64,000 bases of DNA, from assembly GCF_009862785.1 (NCBI RefSeq), contig NZ_WWHU01000001.1, positions 2,666,001 to 2,730,000 of the forward strand, read 5' to 3'. The DNA is from Gordonia sp. SID5947 (GTDB taxonomy: Bacteria > Actinomycetota > Actinomycetes > Mycobacteriales > Mycobacteriaceae). Shown piece after piece: positions 51,400 through 62,100 of this stretch (the first letter of the stretch is position 1; every line of letters starts with the position of its first letter). Below the pieces are notes generated by a model. That model made no database searches and was not told where the DNA came from. It saw only the letters and a program-made list of their open reading frames with translations. The position numbers and the translations under genes are program-made.

Positions 51400-52767
51400 A
51401 TGACCAACCCATCCCCGGCGGTCGAGCCGCAGACGGTCTACACGCTCACCCATGGCGCCCGCTGCCTGCTCGGCGGCAACGGCGTGGCCGTCCTCCTGCC
51501 CGCCAAACAGCGGCTCGACGGGTTGTCGCCGCGCCAGATCACGCTTCTGCGAACGCTCAACAGCGGCCCGCTGCACGTCAACGACGAGACCGACCCGGAC
51601 ACGTCCGATCTGCTCGACCGACTGATCGACGCAGGCGTGGTGACGATGATCGTCTCGGTCGGAGCCCGAGAGTTGTACTCTCTCCGCCCCTTTCGCCGCC
51701 CTCCCACGTCGCGTCCGACCGCACGTCCGGACTCGTTCGAGTTGTCACGGTTCACCGTGGTGCGGCGCAACGGGACGGATGTGGTCGCCGAGAATCCCCG
51801 ATCATGGTGCGACGTCGTCGTGCACGATCCGGAGGTCCTCGCGACGCTCACCGGGCTGGCCTCGACCCTTCCGGCGGTGGTCCGAGACCGGCTGTCCGCC
51901 GACCTCGCGTGGTCGGGCCATGCGGTCGGCGCGGGTACCGAAGAGCACGACTTCGCCACGCGTAGTTGGAGTCCGCACGAATTGTGGTTCCACCGGCGGA
52001 GCACGGTCGGAGACCGCGGCACCAGTTGGGCACATTTCGGTCCCACCCGGTGGGCCGACGGTGAGTTCGAACCGCTGCCCGCGCGGCGCGAGCGTTACGA
52101 CGGGGAGCCCGTGGCCCTCCCCACCCCCGACCTGGAGGCACTGCGGCGTGACGACCGGCCGCTGACCGCCGTGGTCGAGGATCGGAAGTCGGTGCGCGAC
52201 TTCGACGATCGACATCCGATGAGCGCGGCACAGCTGGGTGAACTGCTACACCGATGCGCACGGACCCGCGGTGTTCGCACCACGAACGCGAATCGTTCGG
52301 TGCCCGAAGAACTCCCGTCACGCCCGTTCCCGTCGGGGGGCTCACTGTACGAGCTCGAGGTGTACGCCGTGGTGCGCACCGCCGACGGCATCGCACCGGG
52401 GATGTACCACTACGACTCGTTCGACCACATGTTGCGACCGGTGGCGCCATACGACGACCCCGCCGTCCGTCGCCTCATCGCACCCGCATCCCTCACGCTG
52501 GCCGACGGACAGCTCCCGCAGGTGCTGCTCGTGCTCGCCGCACGACCGGGCCGGATCATGTGGACCTACGAGCAGATGCCATACGCGGTGATCCTCAAGC
52601 ACGTCGGCGTCCTCACCCAGACGCTCTATCTCACCTCCACCGCAATGGGTTTGGGTGGTGTGGCGCAGGGTTACGGTGACACGGCGGCATTCGCCGAGGC
52701 CACCGGCGCCGACGAGCTCGTCGAGTGCAACGTCGGGAGTTTTGTCGTCGGGACGCCGCGACAATGA
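51400..52767 (+). CDS. SagB/ThcOx-type nitroreductase-like dehydrogenase
   Basis: A 455-residue protein. The C-terminal ~220 residues are a SagB-type FMN domain: VEDRKSVRDFDDRHPMSAAQ, PFPSGGSLYELEVYAVV, IAPGMYHYDSFDHMLRPVA and LTSTAMGLGGVAQGYGDTAA. The N-terminal half resembles the variable domain found in SagB proteins of azoline pathways. Such enzymes oxidise thiazoline or oxazoline rings to thiazole or oxazole. No cyclodehydratase (YcaO) gene is nearby, so a role in tailoring the NRPS product is the more natural guess. It shares the iron-boxed transcript of the binding-protein gene. Confidence 0.82.
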   Translation: MTNPSPAVEPQTVYTLTHGARCLLGGNGVAVLLPAKQRLDGLSPRQITLLRTLNSGPLHVNDETDPDTSDLLDRLIDAGVVTMIVSVGARELYSLRPFRRPPTSRPTARPDSFELSRFTVVRRNGTDVVAENPRSWCDVVVHDPEVLATLTGLASTLPAVVRDRLSADLAWSGHAVGAGTEEHDFATRSWSPHELWFHRRSTVGDRGTSWAHFGPTRWADGEFEPLPARRERYDGEPVALPTPDLEALRRDDRPLTAVVEDRKSVRDFDDRHPMSAAQLGELLHRCARTRGVRTTNANRSVPEELPSRPFPSGGSLYELEVYAVVRTADGIAPGMYHYDSFDHMLRPVAPYDDPAVRRLIAPASLTLADGQLPQVLLVLAARPGRIMWTYEQMPYAVILKHVGVLTQTLYLTSTAMGLGGVAQGYGDTAAFAEATGADELVECNVGSFVVGTPRQ

Positions 52768-52814
52768 GAGTCGTCGCTCACCTCCGGGCAGGAGCAAACC
52801 GCACGGGGTGACAT

Positions 52815-53000
52815 CGTCCGCTGACTCGCACCGAGCATTCGTCCACCCTCACGCATCAGTCGGACCGCAACGCCGGCCGCTACCAGCCGTTGGGCGTACG
52901 AGATCGCCTCGTCGCGCAGTGGATCGAATCCGGCGACCGTGATGATCGTCGGAGGTGCGCCGGACAGGTCGTCGGCGTGCAGTGGATATGTGGTCGCCCT
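52815..53000 (-). pseudogene. Remnant of an alpha/beta hydrolase (Lip/NlhH-type esterase)
   Basis: On the minus strand one frame reads YPLHADDLSGAPPTIITVAG, then FDPLRDEAISYAQRLVAAGV and AVRLMREGG. This is the conserved segment around the catalytic Asp (DPLRDE) of hormone-sensitive-lipase-like esterases. The N-terminal part with the Ser motif and the C-terminal His are missing, and there is no start. It is a decayed fragment of ~60 codons. The rest of the 52768-53235 gap holds no recognisable gene. Confidence 0.7.
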
Positions 53001-53235
53001 CTGCTCGTCATCTCGGCCGGCCTATCGGATCGCCACGATGTTGTCCGGTGTGCGATTGCGGTCGCCTCTCGTCGCGATCTCGCTCTGATCGATCCCGTCG
53101 GTGCCATGTCGTAGTGTTGTCACCAGCAGGAAAGAAGAAGACGAAGCGCGCCCCGTGTCCACCTGCCGGCCCGTCGCACAGAACACCTGAGAAACCTATG
53201 TCCTGCTGTCCTGTTCCGTCATTCGGGAGGCCGCA

Positions 53236-54174
53236 ATGTCATCGACCGCATCACTGATCGCCATCGGCGACGCTCTGAGCGCCGTTCACCTCGACCACGA
53301 GTCGATGAGCGGGCAGAGCGCGTTCGAGGAGATGCGCGCCCTGTATGAGATTCGGAATCTGATCGACCATCATGCCGCGCAACTGACCGGCACACTCGAC
53401 CGACTGCGGGTGGCCAAAGACCACGGTCGCACCACGCGAGAGTTGTTGATCGTCATGGGTTTCGCCCCATCCGTGGCACACCGCTACATCCGTATCGCCG
53501 GCGCACTGGCGCTACTGCCGACCTTATCGGCGCATGCCGTCGACGGCGTCATCTCGAGTGAACATACCGACGCCCTCGTCCGCGGGATCGAGCACATCGG
53601 CAAACGGTCACCGGAACCGATCGACGACGCCGTGCGTCTGAGTTGTGTGACAGATCTTCTTGGACAACACTTCTCCGGCGCCACCCCCGCCGAGATCAGC
53701 GACCGCGCCCGCAGCCTGGGCAACCAACGCGCCGACGACACCCCCGGCGGACTGCCCGCCGCCGACGACCGCACCATCAACACACTCACCAAGAACAAGA
53801 CCACCGACGGACGCCTGCACGTCGAAGCCGATCTCGACGCCGAGGTCGGCGAGAAATTCCAGGCCGCGATGGAACACTACGGCAAACCCAGGCCCGAACC
53901 CGACGGCTCCCCCGACGCCCGCTCCACCGAGCGACGCCTGGCCGACGCGCTGGACACTCTGCTCGACGTCGCGGCCGGCGGCGGCAACGATCTCAGCGTA
54001 GCGCCGAGAACACATGTGCTACTTACCATTCCCAGCGATGCGCCATCCCCGGCATCACTGGAGTACATGGGATCGGTCACCCGCGCGACGATGAATCGTC
54101 TTGCCTGCGACCCCACGATCACACCGTTGCTCGTCGACGGCGAAACCGTCCCCCTCGACGTCATCGCCGCCTGA
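53236..54174 (+). CDS. DUF222 (13E12 repeat) protein, C-terminally truncated
   Basis: A 312-residue protein of the DUF222/13E12 family: NLIDHHAAQLTGTLDRLRVA near the start, then HVEADLDAEVGEKFQAAMEH and STERRLADALDTLLDVAAGG. It starts at an ATG after GGGAGG. Family members normally continue into an HNH nuclease domain after the ITPLLVDG segment; here a stop follows at PLDVIAA. Immediately after the stop the same frame still reads PQKRLST and another frame reads RRDRICTL, both like the lost lead-in to the HNH domain. So the gene is truncated and probably not functional. Such genes are scattered and repetitive in these genomes. Confidence 0.82.
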   Translation: MSSTASLIAIGDALSAVHLDHESMSGQSAFEEMRALYEIRNLIDHHAAQLTGTLDRLRVAKDHGRTTRELLIVMGFAPSVAHRYIRIAGALALLPTLSAHAVDGVISSEHTDALVRGIEHIGKRSPEPIDDAVRLSCVTDLLGQHFSGATPAEISDRARSLGNQRADDTPGGLPAADDRTINTLTKNKTTDGRLHVEADLDAEVGEKFQAAMEHYGKPRPEPDGSPDARSTERRLADALDTLLDVAAGGGNDLSVAPRTHVLLTIPSDAPSPASLEYMGSVTRATMNRLACDPTITPLLVDGETVPLDVIAA

Positions 54175-54642
54175 CCCCAGAAACGACTCTCCACCAACCA
54201 CAATCTCGCACCCGGCCACGCCGGGACCGCATCTGTACCTTGACAACTCAACAGTGTGAAAGCGGCGGGCCCGGCACCGCTGACCGAGAAGGCCTACCTT
54301 CAGCAGCACCTCTCTCGGTCAGCGGTGCCGGCAACCACATCTGAATTGTCAGCCTTCCACCGGAACGCTCCGCCGTCTCGCGTCGCAACCGCCGTGGGCG
54401 CCGGCTCGATCCGGAACCAGGTGGCTCAAGGTTGTCGCCGGGGTTCGGCACACCCCTGAATCCGGTACTGACGGATGCGGCAGCTGGTTATCGCGCCGAT
54501 CAGCCAGACCATCGTGGACCACTGGTCCGCGTCGATCTGTCTCAGTCGTGCTGTCCCCACCGACTCGCCCAATAGTGCAACCGATGAATCCACCTCCCAG
54601 CTCGGTATCCAGATTCCCGCTCAAAGAGAGCGAGTCTCCGGC
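54175..54642. other. Gene-poor gap between DUF222 remnant and NRPS
   Basis: The first ~70 bases carry the decayed end of the DUF222/HNH gene. A 19-bp inverted repeat lies at 54271-54331. The remaining ~300 bases contain short frames with no recognisable protein, no strong ribosome site and no tRNA. It looks like an old junction rather than a functional intergenic region. Confidence 0.6.
54271..54331. repeat. 19-bp perfect inverted repeat (large hairpin)
   Basis: Arms 54271-54289 and 54313-54331 (CCGGCACCGCTGACCGAGA and its complement) enclose a 23-nt loop. It could be a strong terminator for the leftward NRPS transcript or the paired ends of a small mobile-element remnant. No target-site duplication was recognised. 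Confidence 0.7.
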
Positions 54643-57600
54643 CTACGCCTCGAGGGCTCCCGCCAACGCAACCACCGACCGCTCCCACAGCGCCGTCAGC
54701 TCGCCGACCTCGTCGGCGGTCAGGACGGTGTCGCCGTATCGCCAGTTGGTCACCAGCTGGGGACCGTCCGCGGTCGCACGGACAACGGCGACCACGTCGA
54801 GGGCATACCGCAGGGGCAGGTCGGGTTCCGGGTCCGTCGGCAGCCGGTCGTTGATGTCGAGGTCGGTGATCGGGGTCCATGGATGCCATGACGACCCCGG
54901 CGTGTGCAGATCGAATCGGCCGAGATAGTTGAACTCGATCTGCGGTTCTGGCGCCGCCTGCAGCACGGGAAGCCCGGAGAGGTACTTCAGCACACCGAAA
55001 TCCAGCCCGTTCGAGGGTATCTCGGCGACGTGGCGGGAAGTCTGCGCGAGGAGCTCGCGCCCCGCCGCCGGGTCGGCGAGCACGTCGTCGGCCACCGTCG
55101 ATTTCCCGACGCCGAGTCGCACCGGGAACACGCTGGTGAACCAGCCCAAGGTGCGCGACGTGTCGACGTCCGGTCCGGCCAGGTGGTCTTCGCGGCCGTG
55201 CCCCTCGAGGGCCACGTAGGCGCCGCCCGCGGGGTTCTCCCCGCGCTGGGCACGCCACGCCGCGATGGTCAATGTCAGTGCGGCAAGCAGGAACTCGCGC
55301 ACCCCGGTGGTGCGGTCGACGGATCGCAGGATGGTCGCTGTGACGTCGACGTCGGTGTGGGTGACGGCCGATCGCAGCGACGCCCAGGTGTCCGTGGACG
55401 GCTCCGGCCGCCGCGCACCGATCGCCGGGTCCTCGCCCGCCACCTGGGCTGCCCAGTACGACTCCTGGGCGAGGACCTCCGGTGAGTCGGCTCGGGCGAC
55501 GACGTGGTCACACCAGGCACGGTAGTCGGTGTGCTCGGCGGGCACGCTCGGCTCGGTGCCGGCGCGCAGCGCGTGGCCGGCACCGGCGAGATCGGCGAAC
55601 AGCACCTGCCAACTCACCGCGTCCACGGCCAGATGATGGACGGCCAGCAACAGGACGTCGGGAGAGTCCTTGCACCGCAAACGGGTCGCCGCCATCATCT
55701 GCCCGGCCATCGGGTCGACGCGGTCGTTGGCCTCGCGCGCCGCCGCGGTCACCGTTGTCGGCAGATCGTCGCCGTCACGAGCGGTGAGCACCGCGTCCGC
55801 GACGACCGTGCCGCGTTCGCGGGTGACCAGACCTTCCGGGGTCAGGATTGACCGGAGCATGTCATGGGCGTCGATCGTGGCCTGCAGGACCGTCAAGAGG
55901 TCGTCGTCGGAGAGATCGGGTGGCAACGCAAACAGCACGGTCTGGGTGAACCGCCGGTAGTGCCCGTACTCGTACATCCACTCGACGACCGGCAGGGCGG
56001 AGACCGGGCCGGGTCCCGCCGACGTCGACCCGGCCTCCTCGACACGGTCGATGGCGTCGGCGAGGTCGACGACGGTGGGATGCGACAACACCATCCGCGG
56101 CGTGACCGTGAGGTCGCGGTCCCGGAGTGCGTTGACCGCAGCCATCGCGACGATGCTGTCGAGTCCCAGATCGAAGAAGTCGTCATCGGCGGCCGGGGAC
56201 GTCCCCAACACGTCGGCGATCACCATCGCCACGGTCTTCGCGGTCGGCGTCAGGTCGGCGTCGGCGACGGCGGACCCGCCGCGCAGCGCCGCGGTAGCCG
56301 AGTCGGCGAGCACGATCGAGTCGACCTTGCCGTTGCTGTTCATCGGCAGCGCCGGAAGGGCGACGACACGCGACGGCACCATATGCGCCGGGAGCGTGCG
56401 GGCCAGCGCGGAGCGGATCGTCCTGGCGTCGTCGATGTCGGGTCCGGCCGCGAAACCGACCAGTGCGGGCCCGACGGTGCGGTCCACCACCACGACCGCC
56501 GCTGCGGTCACGCCGGGCACCCGACGGATCGCGGCCTCGACCTCCCCCGTCTCGATCCGGTATCCGCGGATCTTCACCTGGTCGTCGCTGCGCCCGACAA
56601 AGATCAGGTTCCCGGCGTCGTTGCGGCGCACCAGATCACCGGTCCGGTACATCCGTTCGCCCGGCCGTACCGGGTCCGCGACGAACCGCGTCGACGTCAT
56701 CGCTGCCCGACGTTGATACCCCCGGGTGACCTGGGCACCCGACAGGTACAGTTCGCCGGCGACTCCGGTCGGTGTCGGTCGCAGCCGGGAATCGAGCACA
56801 TAGGCGCTCATCCGGTCGGTCGGGCTTCCGATGGTGGGCACCTCGGAGTCGGCGACGCGGGCGACGACCGCCTCGACGGTGGTCTCGGTCGGGCCGTAAC
56901 AGTTGTGCACGGTCGTGTCCGGCAGGTCCGACAACTGTGCCCACAGCGCCGGTCCGATGGCCTCGCCACCCAACGCGAGGACCGACAGATGCCGTCGGGC
57001 GTCGTCCTGGGCGCCGGGATCGGCCACCCCTCGCCCGCCGACGAGACCGGCTGCGGCCAGTTGTCCGAACATGGACGGGGTGGTGTCGATCATGTCGATC
57101 CGGTGGCGCGCCAGACCCTGGATCAGCCTGCCGGCGTCCCGCATCGAGTCCTCGTCGAACAGGTGGATGGCGTGCCCGTCGAGCAGACCGGCGAGCGGCT
57201 GCCAGGAGGCGTCGAAACTGAACGTCCAGGCATGCGCGACCCGCAACGCGCGACCGAGCCGTGCCCGGGCCGGCGCGAGCATGTGGTCGCGGTGATCACG
57301 GCAGTAGCTCACCAGCGCGGCATGTGTTCCGATGACGCCCTTGGGTTCTCCGGTCGATCCGGAGGTGAAGATCAGGTAGGCGGCGCTCGACGGTCCGATC
57401 GCCGGGATCACCGGTTCGCTTGGATGAGCGGCGATTCGCGCGGCCGTGTCGGCGTCGTCGACGACGACGGTTGTCCCCGAGAAGCGCGCGGCGTGTGCAC
57501 GATCGGTGATGACGACGGCGGCGGCGGACTGCGTGAGCAGGTTCGACACCCGCTCATCGGGGAAGGCCAGATCGATGGGCACGTAGGCGCCACCGGCCAG

Positions 57601-59166
57601 CATCGTCGCGAGAATCGACACCACCGACTGCGACGACCGCGGAAGTGCCACGGCAACGACGGCTTCCGGCCCGATCCCACGGTCGCATAGCTCGACGGCC
57701 AGTCGCGCGGCGCGGGTGCGCAGTTCGCCATAGCTGATCGCCTCGAGATCGGTCACCAGCGCGGGCTCGTCGGGAGTCCGCTCGCACTGCTCGACGAACG
57801 CCTCGACGACTGTCCGAGGCATGTCATGCGGGGCGGTGTGTTCGGTGGAGGCCGCAATCAGTGCGCGCTCATCGGGCAGCAACACGTCGAGATCACCGGG
57901 ATGGCGGGCGGCGGCGTCCGGCAGTTGTTCGAGTACTCGCAGCACCCGCTCCGCGACGTCGCCCGGGGCGATGCCGCCGAGTGCGTCCTCGATGGCCTCG
58001 GTCATCACGACGAGTTCACCGTCGAGCAGATAGGCGACCACCGTGAGCGGGTAGTGCGCGAGACTCTCCATCGCCAACGGCAGGAATCGCGTGCCGTCGG
58101 GTGCGCTGATCGGCTCGGTCGCCGCGCCGATCGGCGCGTTCTCGAAGACGAACAACGTGTCGAAGAGAGATGGATGCCCTGCCGACCGCTGGATCTCCGA
58201 GAGCCCCAGATAGCCCTGATCGCGCATCCGACTCGATTCACGCTGCAGCGCGGCGCAACTCTCGGCGACCGTACCGGCGTCGGCGAGCCGGACCCGCGAT
58301 GGCACGGTGTTGATGAAGAGTCCGATCATCTCATCGGCACCGGTGAGCCCCTGGGGGCGTCCCGAGATGGTGGTGCCGAACACCACATCGTCACGGTTGG
58401 ACAGGCGACCCAGCACCGTCGCCCAGGCGAACTGAACCACTGTGTTGAGGGTGAGTCCCGCCGAACGTGACCACGCGACAAGACGTTCCGTGACGGGGGC
58501 GGATAGTTCGTGGCGCGAACGGATCGGCTCGGCGGTCGCAACCGAGGGCCCGGCCAGCATCAGCGGTTCGATTCCGTCGAGATGTCGCACCCACGCCTCG
58601 CGCGCCGCCGCCGCGTCCTGCGCCGCCAGCCAGGCGATGTAGTTGCGATAGGGACGCACCGGCGGCAGACCCCGCGCGGAGCCGCCTGCCGCGTAGATGG
58701 CCAGCAGCTCCTGGAAGAACAGCGCGATCGCCCAACCGTCCATCAGGATGTGATGTGCGGTCAGCAGGAGTCGCGATCGTCCTCCGGGCAGCTCGACGAG
58801 CTTCACCCGCAACAGCGGTCCGCGCCGCAGATCGAAACGCTCGGCACGTTCGGCCGTCGCGAGATCGTCGAACTCCGCAGCGGTGACGGAGAGCTCCTCC
58901 CAGGGCACCTCCACACGCGACGGCACGATCTGTACCGGCTTCGGGAGATCCTTGTCCCACAGCGACACCCGCAGATTCGGATGTCGTTGCATGATCAGAT
59001 CCACGCTTCGGCGCAGCATGTGACGATCCAGTGGACCGGTGATCTCCACGACGAACTGCATGGAGTAGAGGTCGATCCCGTCGCCCGACATCTCGGACAG
59101 GACGAACAGCCCCTCCTGGAGAGGACTGAGCGCAAGGACGTCCTCGATCTCCGGCGTGTCGCTCAT
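54643..59166 (-). CDS. Non-ribosomal peptide synthetase, one module C-A-T-E
   Basis: A 1507-residue NRPS. Order: condensation (residues ~10-440; LSPLQEGLFVL, active His in LTAHHILMDGW), adenylation (~455-960; LIFTSGSTGEPKGV, HNCYGPTETTVEA, YRTGDLVRRND), thiolation (DDDFFDLGLDSIVAM, Ser near residue 1000), epimerization (~1060-1500; VHHLAVDAVSWQV, LEGHGREDHL, RTLGWFTSVFPV, FNYLGRFD). It should activate one amino acid, couple it and convert it to the D form. By eye the A-domain pocket reads roughly D-A-Q-D-A-G-C-V-E, nearest to glutamine codes; treat as tentative. There is no thioesterase, so another enzyme must follow. It overlaps the preceding NRPS by 4 bases. Confidence 0.93.
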   Translation of the reverse strand: MSDTPEIEDVLALSPLQEGLFVLSEMSGDGIDLYSMQFVVEITGPLDRHMLRRSVDLIMQRHPNLRVSLWDKDLPKPVQIVPSRVEVPWEELSVTAAEFDDLATAERAERFDLRRGPLLRVKLVELPGGRSRLLLTAHHILMDGWAIALFFQELLAIYAAGGSARGLPPVRPYRNYIAWLAAQDAAAAREAWVRHLDGIEPLMLAGPSVATAEPIRSRHELSAPVTERLVAWSRSAGLTLNTVVQFAWATVLGRLSNRDDVVFGTTISGRPQGLTGADEMIGLFINTVPSRVRLADAGTVAESCAALQRESSRMRDQGYLGLSEIQRSAGHPSLFDTLFVFENAPIGAATEPISAPDGTRFLPLAMESLAHYPLTVVAYLLDGELVVMTEAIEDALGGIAPGDVAERVLRVLEQLPDAAARHPGDLDVLLPDERALIAASTEHTAPHDMPRTVVEAFVEQCERTPDEPALVTDLEAISYGELRTRAARLAVELCDRGIGPEAVVAVALPRSSQSVVSILATMLAGGAYVPIDLAFPDERVSNLLTQSAAAVVITDRAHAARFSGTTVVVDDADTAARIAAHPSEPVIPAIGPSSAAYLIFTSGSTGEPKGVIGTHAALVSYCRDHRDHMLAPARARLGRALRVAHAWTFSFDASWQPLAGLLDGHAIHLFDEDSMRDAGRLIQGLARHRIDMIDTTPSMFGQLAAAGLVGGRGVADPGAQDDARRHLSVLALGGEAIGPALWAQLSDLPDTTVHNCYGPTETTVEAVVARVADSEVPTIGSPTDRMSAYVLDSRLRPTPTGVAGELYLSGAQVTRGYQRRAAMTSTRFVADPVRPGERMYRTGDLVRRNDAGNLIFVGRSDDQVKIRGYRIETGEVEAAIRRVPGVTAAAVVVVDRTVGPALVGFAAGPDIDDARTIRSALARTLPAHMVPSRVVALPALPMNSNGKVDSIVLADSATAALRGGSAVADADLTPTAKTVAMVIADVLGTSPAADDDFFDLGLDSIVAMAAVNALRDRDLTVTPRMVLSHPTVVDLADAIDRVEEAGSTSAGPGPVSALPVVEWMYEYGHYRRFTQTVLFALPPDLSDDDLLTVLQATIDAHDMLRSILTPEGLVTRERGTVVADAVLTARDGDDLPTTVTAAAREANDRVDPMAGQMMAATRLRCKDSPDVLLLAVHHLAVDAVSWQVLFADLAGAGHALRAGTEPSVPAEHTDYRAWCDHVVARADSPEVLAQESYWAAQVAGEDPAIGARRPEPSTDTWASLRSAVTHTDVDVTATILRSVDRTTGVREFLLAALTLTIAAWRAQRGENPAGGAYVALEGHGREDHLAGPDVDTSRTLGWFTSVFPVRLGVGKSTVADDVLADPAAGRELLAQTSRHVAEIPSNGLDFGVLKYLSGLPVLQAAPEPQIEFNYLGRFDLHTPGSSWHPWTPITDLDINDRLPTDPEPDLPLRYALDVVAVVRATADGPQLVTNWRYGDTVLTADEVGELTALWERSVVALAGALEA

Positions 59167-62100
59167 TGCTGCGACTTCCATGCCGCGCCGAGGGATTGCA
59201 GCATGTCGTCGCTCAGTCCGGATGCGCTCATCGGCGCGGCCTCCGGCTCGTCGACGACACCGTCTCCGACCCCCTCGGCTTCCGCGGCGTCCACCGCGGC
59301 CGCGAGTTCGGCGATCGAGTAGTGGTCGAAGATCTGCTGAGGGGCCAGCGGCAATCCCTCGGCCGCCGCGCGCGCCGACCATTGGATCGAGATGACGCTG
59401 TCGCCGCCGACGGCGAAGAAGTTGTCGTCGCGGCCGAGTCCGTCGACACCGAGCAGATCGGAGAGGATGGCGATCAGTCGTTCCTCGGTCGGGGTCTGGG
59501 CACCGCCCCCGGCGGTCTGCGCCATCGCCACCACGGCGGGGGCCACCTCCCCATACGGATCGGTGAGGCGGGACCCGGGCGACAGCGCGGCAAGGGACTC
59601 AGCGAGTGAGGAACCCGCGCCCGCCTCGGTGACCACCCATTCTCGAACCGATCCGAGATCGGTGGACCCGGTGTGTTGCAGCGCAGCAAGGGTCCGCGGC
59701 GAAGCATGCACTCGTCGGGGGCGCTCGTCGACGATCAGACGTGCCAGTGCAGACGGGTCGTCGCCGTGTCGATCGGCGGTGAGCACTCCGGGGATCGCGG
59801 GCAACGTGATCGCCCCCAGGGCGGTATCCGGCCCGGCACCGAAGGATTCGAGCATTGCCGCGAAAGCGGCCGCGATCCCGTCGATCGTCTCCTGATCGTA
59901 GAGGTCGGCGCTGCCGACGACCCGACCCTCGAGTCCGCCGTCCTCGGTGACCGTCAGGATCGTGTTGAGGTCGAGGAACGACGTGTCCTGCTCCACCGGC
60001 AGCAGCGTGAGGGTGGTCTCACCGGCGGCGTCCATCGGTCGTCCCCACGCATTCTGATCACGATCGCGGAAATGGATCATGCTCTGGAACAGCGGATTAC
60101 GTGATCGGGTGCGTCGTGGATTGATCGCCTCGACCAGTCGTTCGATCGGCACATCCTGGTTCGCGAAAGCGCCGAGGACCGCGTCGCGGCTGCGGCCGAT
60201 CAGCTCCCCGACGGTCAGGGAGCCGTCGATGCGGGTTCGTAGCACCACCATGTTCGCGTACAGCCCCACCAGGTCGTCGGTGCCGGGGTCGAGCCTGCCG
60301 GCGACCGGTGTACCGACCGCGATGTCGTCCCCGCCACCGAGCCGGCTCAACAGACCGGTGAGCGCCGCGGTGACGGTCATGAACTCTGTCGCGCCTGCGT
60401 CGTCGGCAAGCCGGCGCAGGCGCTGCCGGGACTCCGGCGTGACGGCCAGATCGGCCAGCACCCCGGCTTTGGTGAGGGCCTGCGGGCGCGTGCGGTCGGG
60501 CGTAACGGTGATCTCGTCGGGCTGTCCGGCCAGGGCCGTCTGCCAGTGATCGATCTGCCGACGGCCGAATTGGGCTGCCGGGTCGTCGAATTGCCGATCG
60601 GAGTCGACACCGACCGGGAACACCCGGTGCTGCCACAGGGCGTAGTCGGTGTAGGTCAGCGCCGGGGCCGCGCGATCCGGCCGCGTGCCGGCTACGCGGG
60701 CACGATAAGCCTCCACGAGATCCGAGATCAGCACATCCGTCGACCAGTGGTCGATGACCATGTGATGGATCACCAGCGAGAGGACGTGCCTCGTCTCGTC
60801 CTCCCGCAGCAGCATCGGCTTCAGCAGCGGTCCGACTGCGAGGTCGAACAGGTGCTCGCGCGCATCCGCGAGCATCGACGCACATTCGTCGGCGTCGCCG
60901 ACGTCGACGACCGGCAGTTCGAGCTGCACACGCTCGGCGACCCGGGCCGTCGGCAGCCCGTCGCGCTCCACGAAGGTCGTCCGTAACGACTCGTGTCTGC
61001 CGACCACGTCGTCCACCGCACGAGCGAGCGCCGTCACATCGAGTGGACCGTCGATCCGGAGTGCCAGTGGGATGTTCCCCGCGGCGCCCGGCCCCTCGAA
61101 GCGGTGCTGGAACCACATGGCCAACTGCGAGAACGACAACGGAACGGGATCTGGGCGGTCCACGTGCTGCAGCGGTGGCCGCCCGGTCGCCACCGAGGGC
61201 CGCCCGGCATCCATGGGTGCGGGGTCGGTGTCGTCGAGGTCGTCGAGAGCGCCGAGCTCGTCGAGGTCGATACCGAACTCGTCACGTACGGCGGTGTTCA
61301 CTGCCGCGGCCAGCCCCTCGACCGTCGGATTGTCCAACGGAAGGCGGACGTCCACGTCGATGCCGAACTCGGTGATCAGGGTCGTCACCAGCCGCGCCGC
61401 CAGGAGCGAATGGCCCCCGAGGTCGAAGAACGACGAACCGGCGGAGATGTCGTCGCGGCCGAACAACTCGGCGTAGACCGCAGCCACGCGACGTTCGGTC
61501 GGTGTGGCCGGCTCCCGGTCCGACTGCGCCACCGCACCGATGTCGGGCAGTGCGCCGCGGTCGAGTTTGCCGTGGGCCGTCAGCGGGATCTCGTCGATGA
61601 CCGCGAGTGCTGCGGGCACCAGGTATTCGGGTACCACTGTGCGTGCGTTGCGGAGGACGTCGGCCAGGTCGATCGCGTCACCGGCATGCGGCGCCGGGAT
61701 CACGTAGCCGATCAGCCGGGCCCCGGAGCCGGCGTCATCCACCAGCGCTACGGCGTGTGCGACATCCGGGTGATCGACGAGTGCCGCCTCGACCTCACCG
61801 AGTTCGATCCGGTATCCACGCACCTTCACCTGCTCGTCGGCGCGTCCTTCGAATTCCAGGTCGCCGTTGCTGTTCCGCCGGGCGAGATCGCCGGTGCGGT
61901 AGAGCCGGCCACCCCGACCGAACGGGTCGGCGACGAACCGGGACGAGGTCAGTGCGGCCCGTCCGAGATATCCGCGCGCGAGTTGCGACCCGCCCAGGTA
62001 GATCTCACCGACCACACCGTCGGGCACGAGGTGCAGACCGGCGTCGAGCAGGTAACTCGTCACGTTGGTGTTCGGGGTGCCGATCGGCACGATCGAACTG

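Noticed and set aside
51400..52767. RiPP (azole-containing peptide) cluster centred on the SagB-like gene
   Set aside because: No YcaO cyclodehydratase, precursor peptide or leader protease was seen nearby; the NRPS neighbourhood is a better context.
53236..54174. Transposase or intein for the DUF222 gene
   Set aside because: The sequence fits DUF222/13E12 throughout; no transposase DDE motif or intein splice residues were seen.
55864..57690. 608-codon plus-strand frame opposite the NRPS
   Set aside because: It mirrors the A and T domains of a clear NRPS and has typical shadow composition (Arg, His and Gly-rich).
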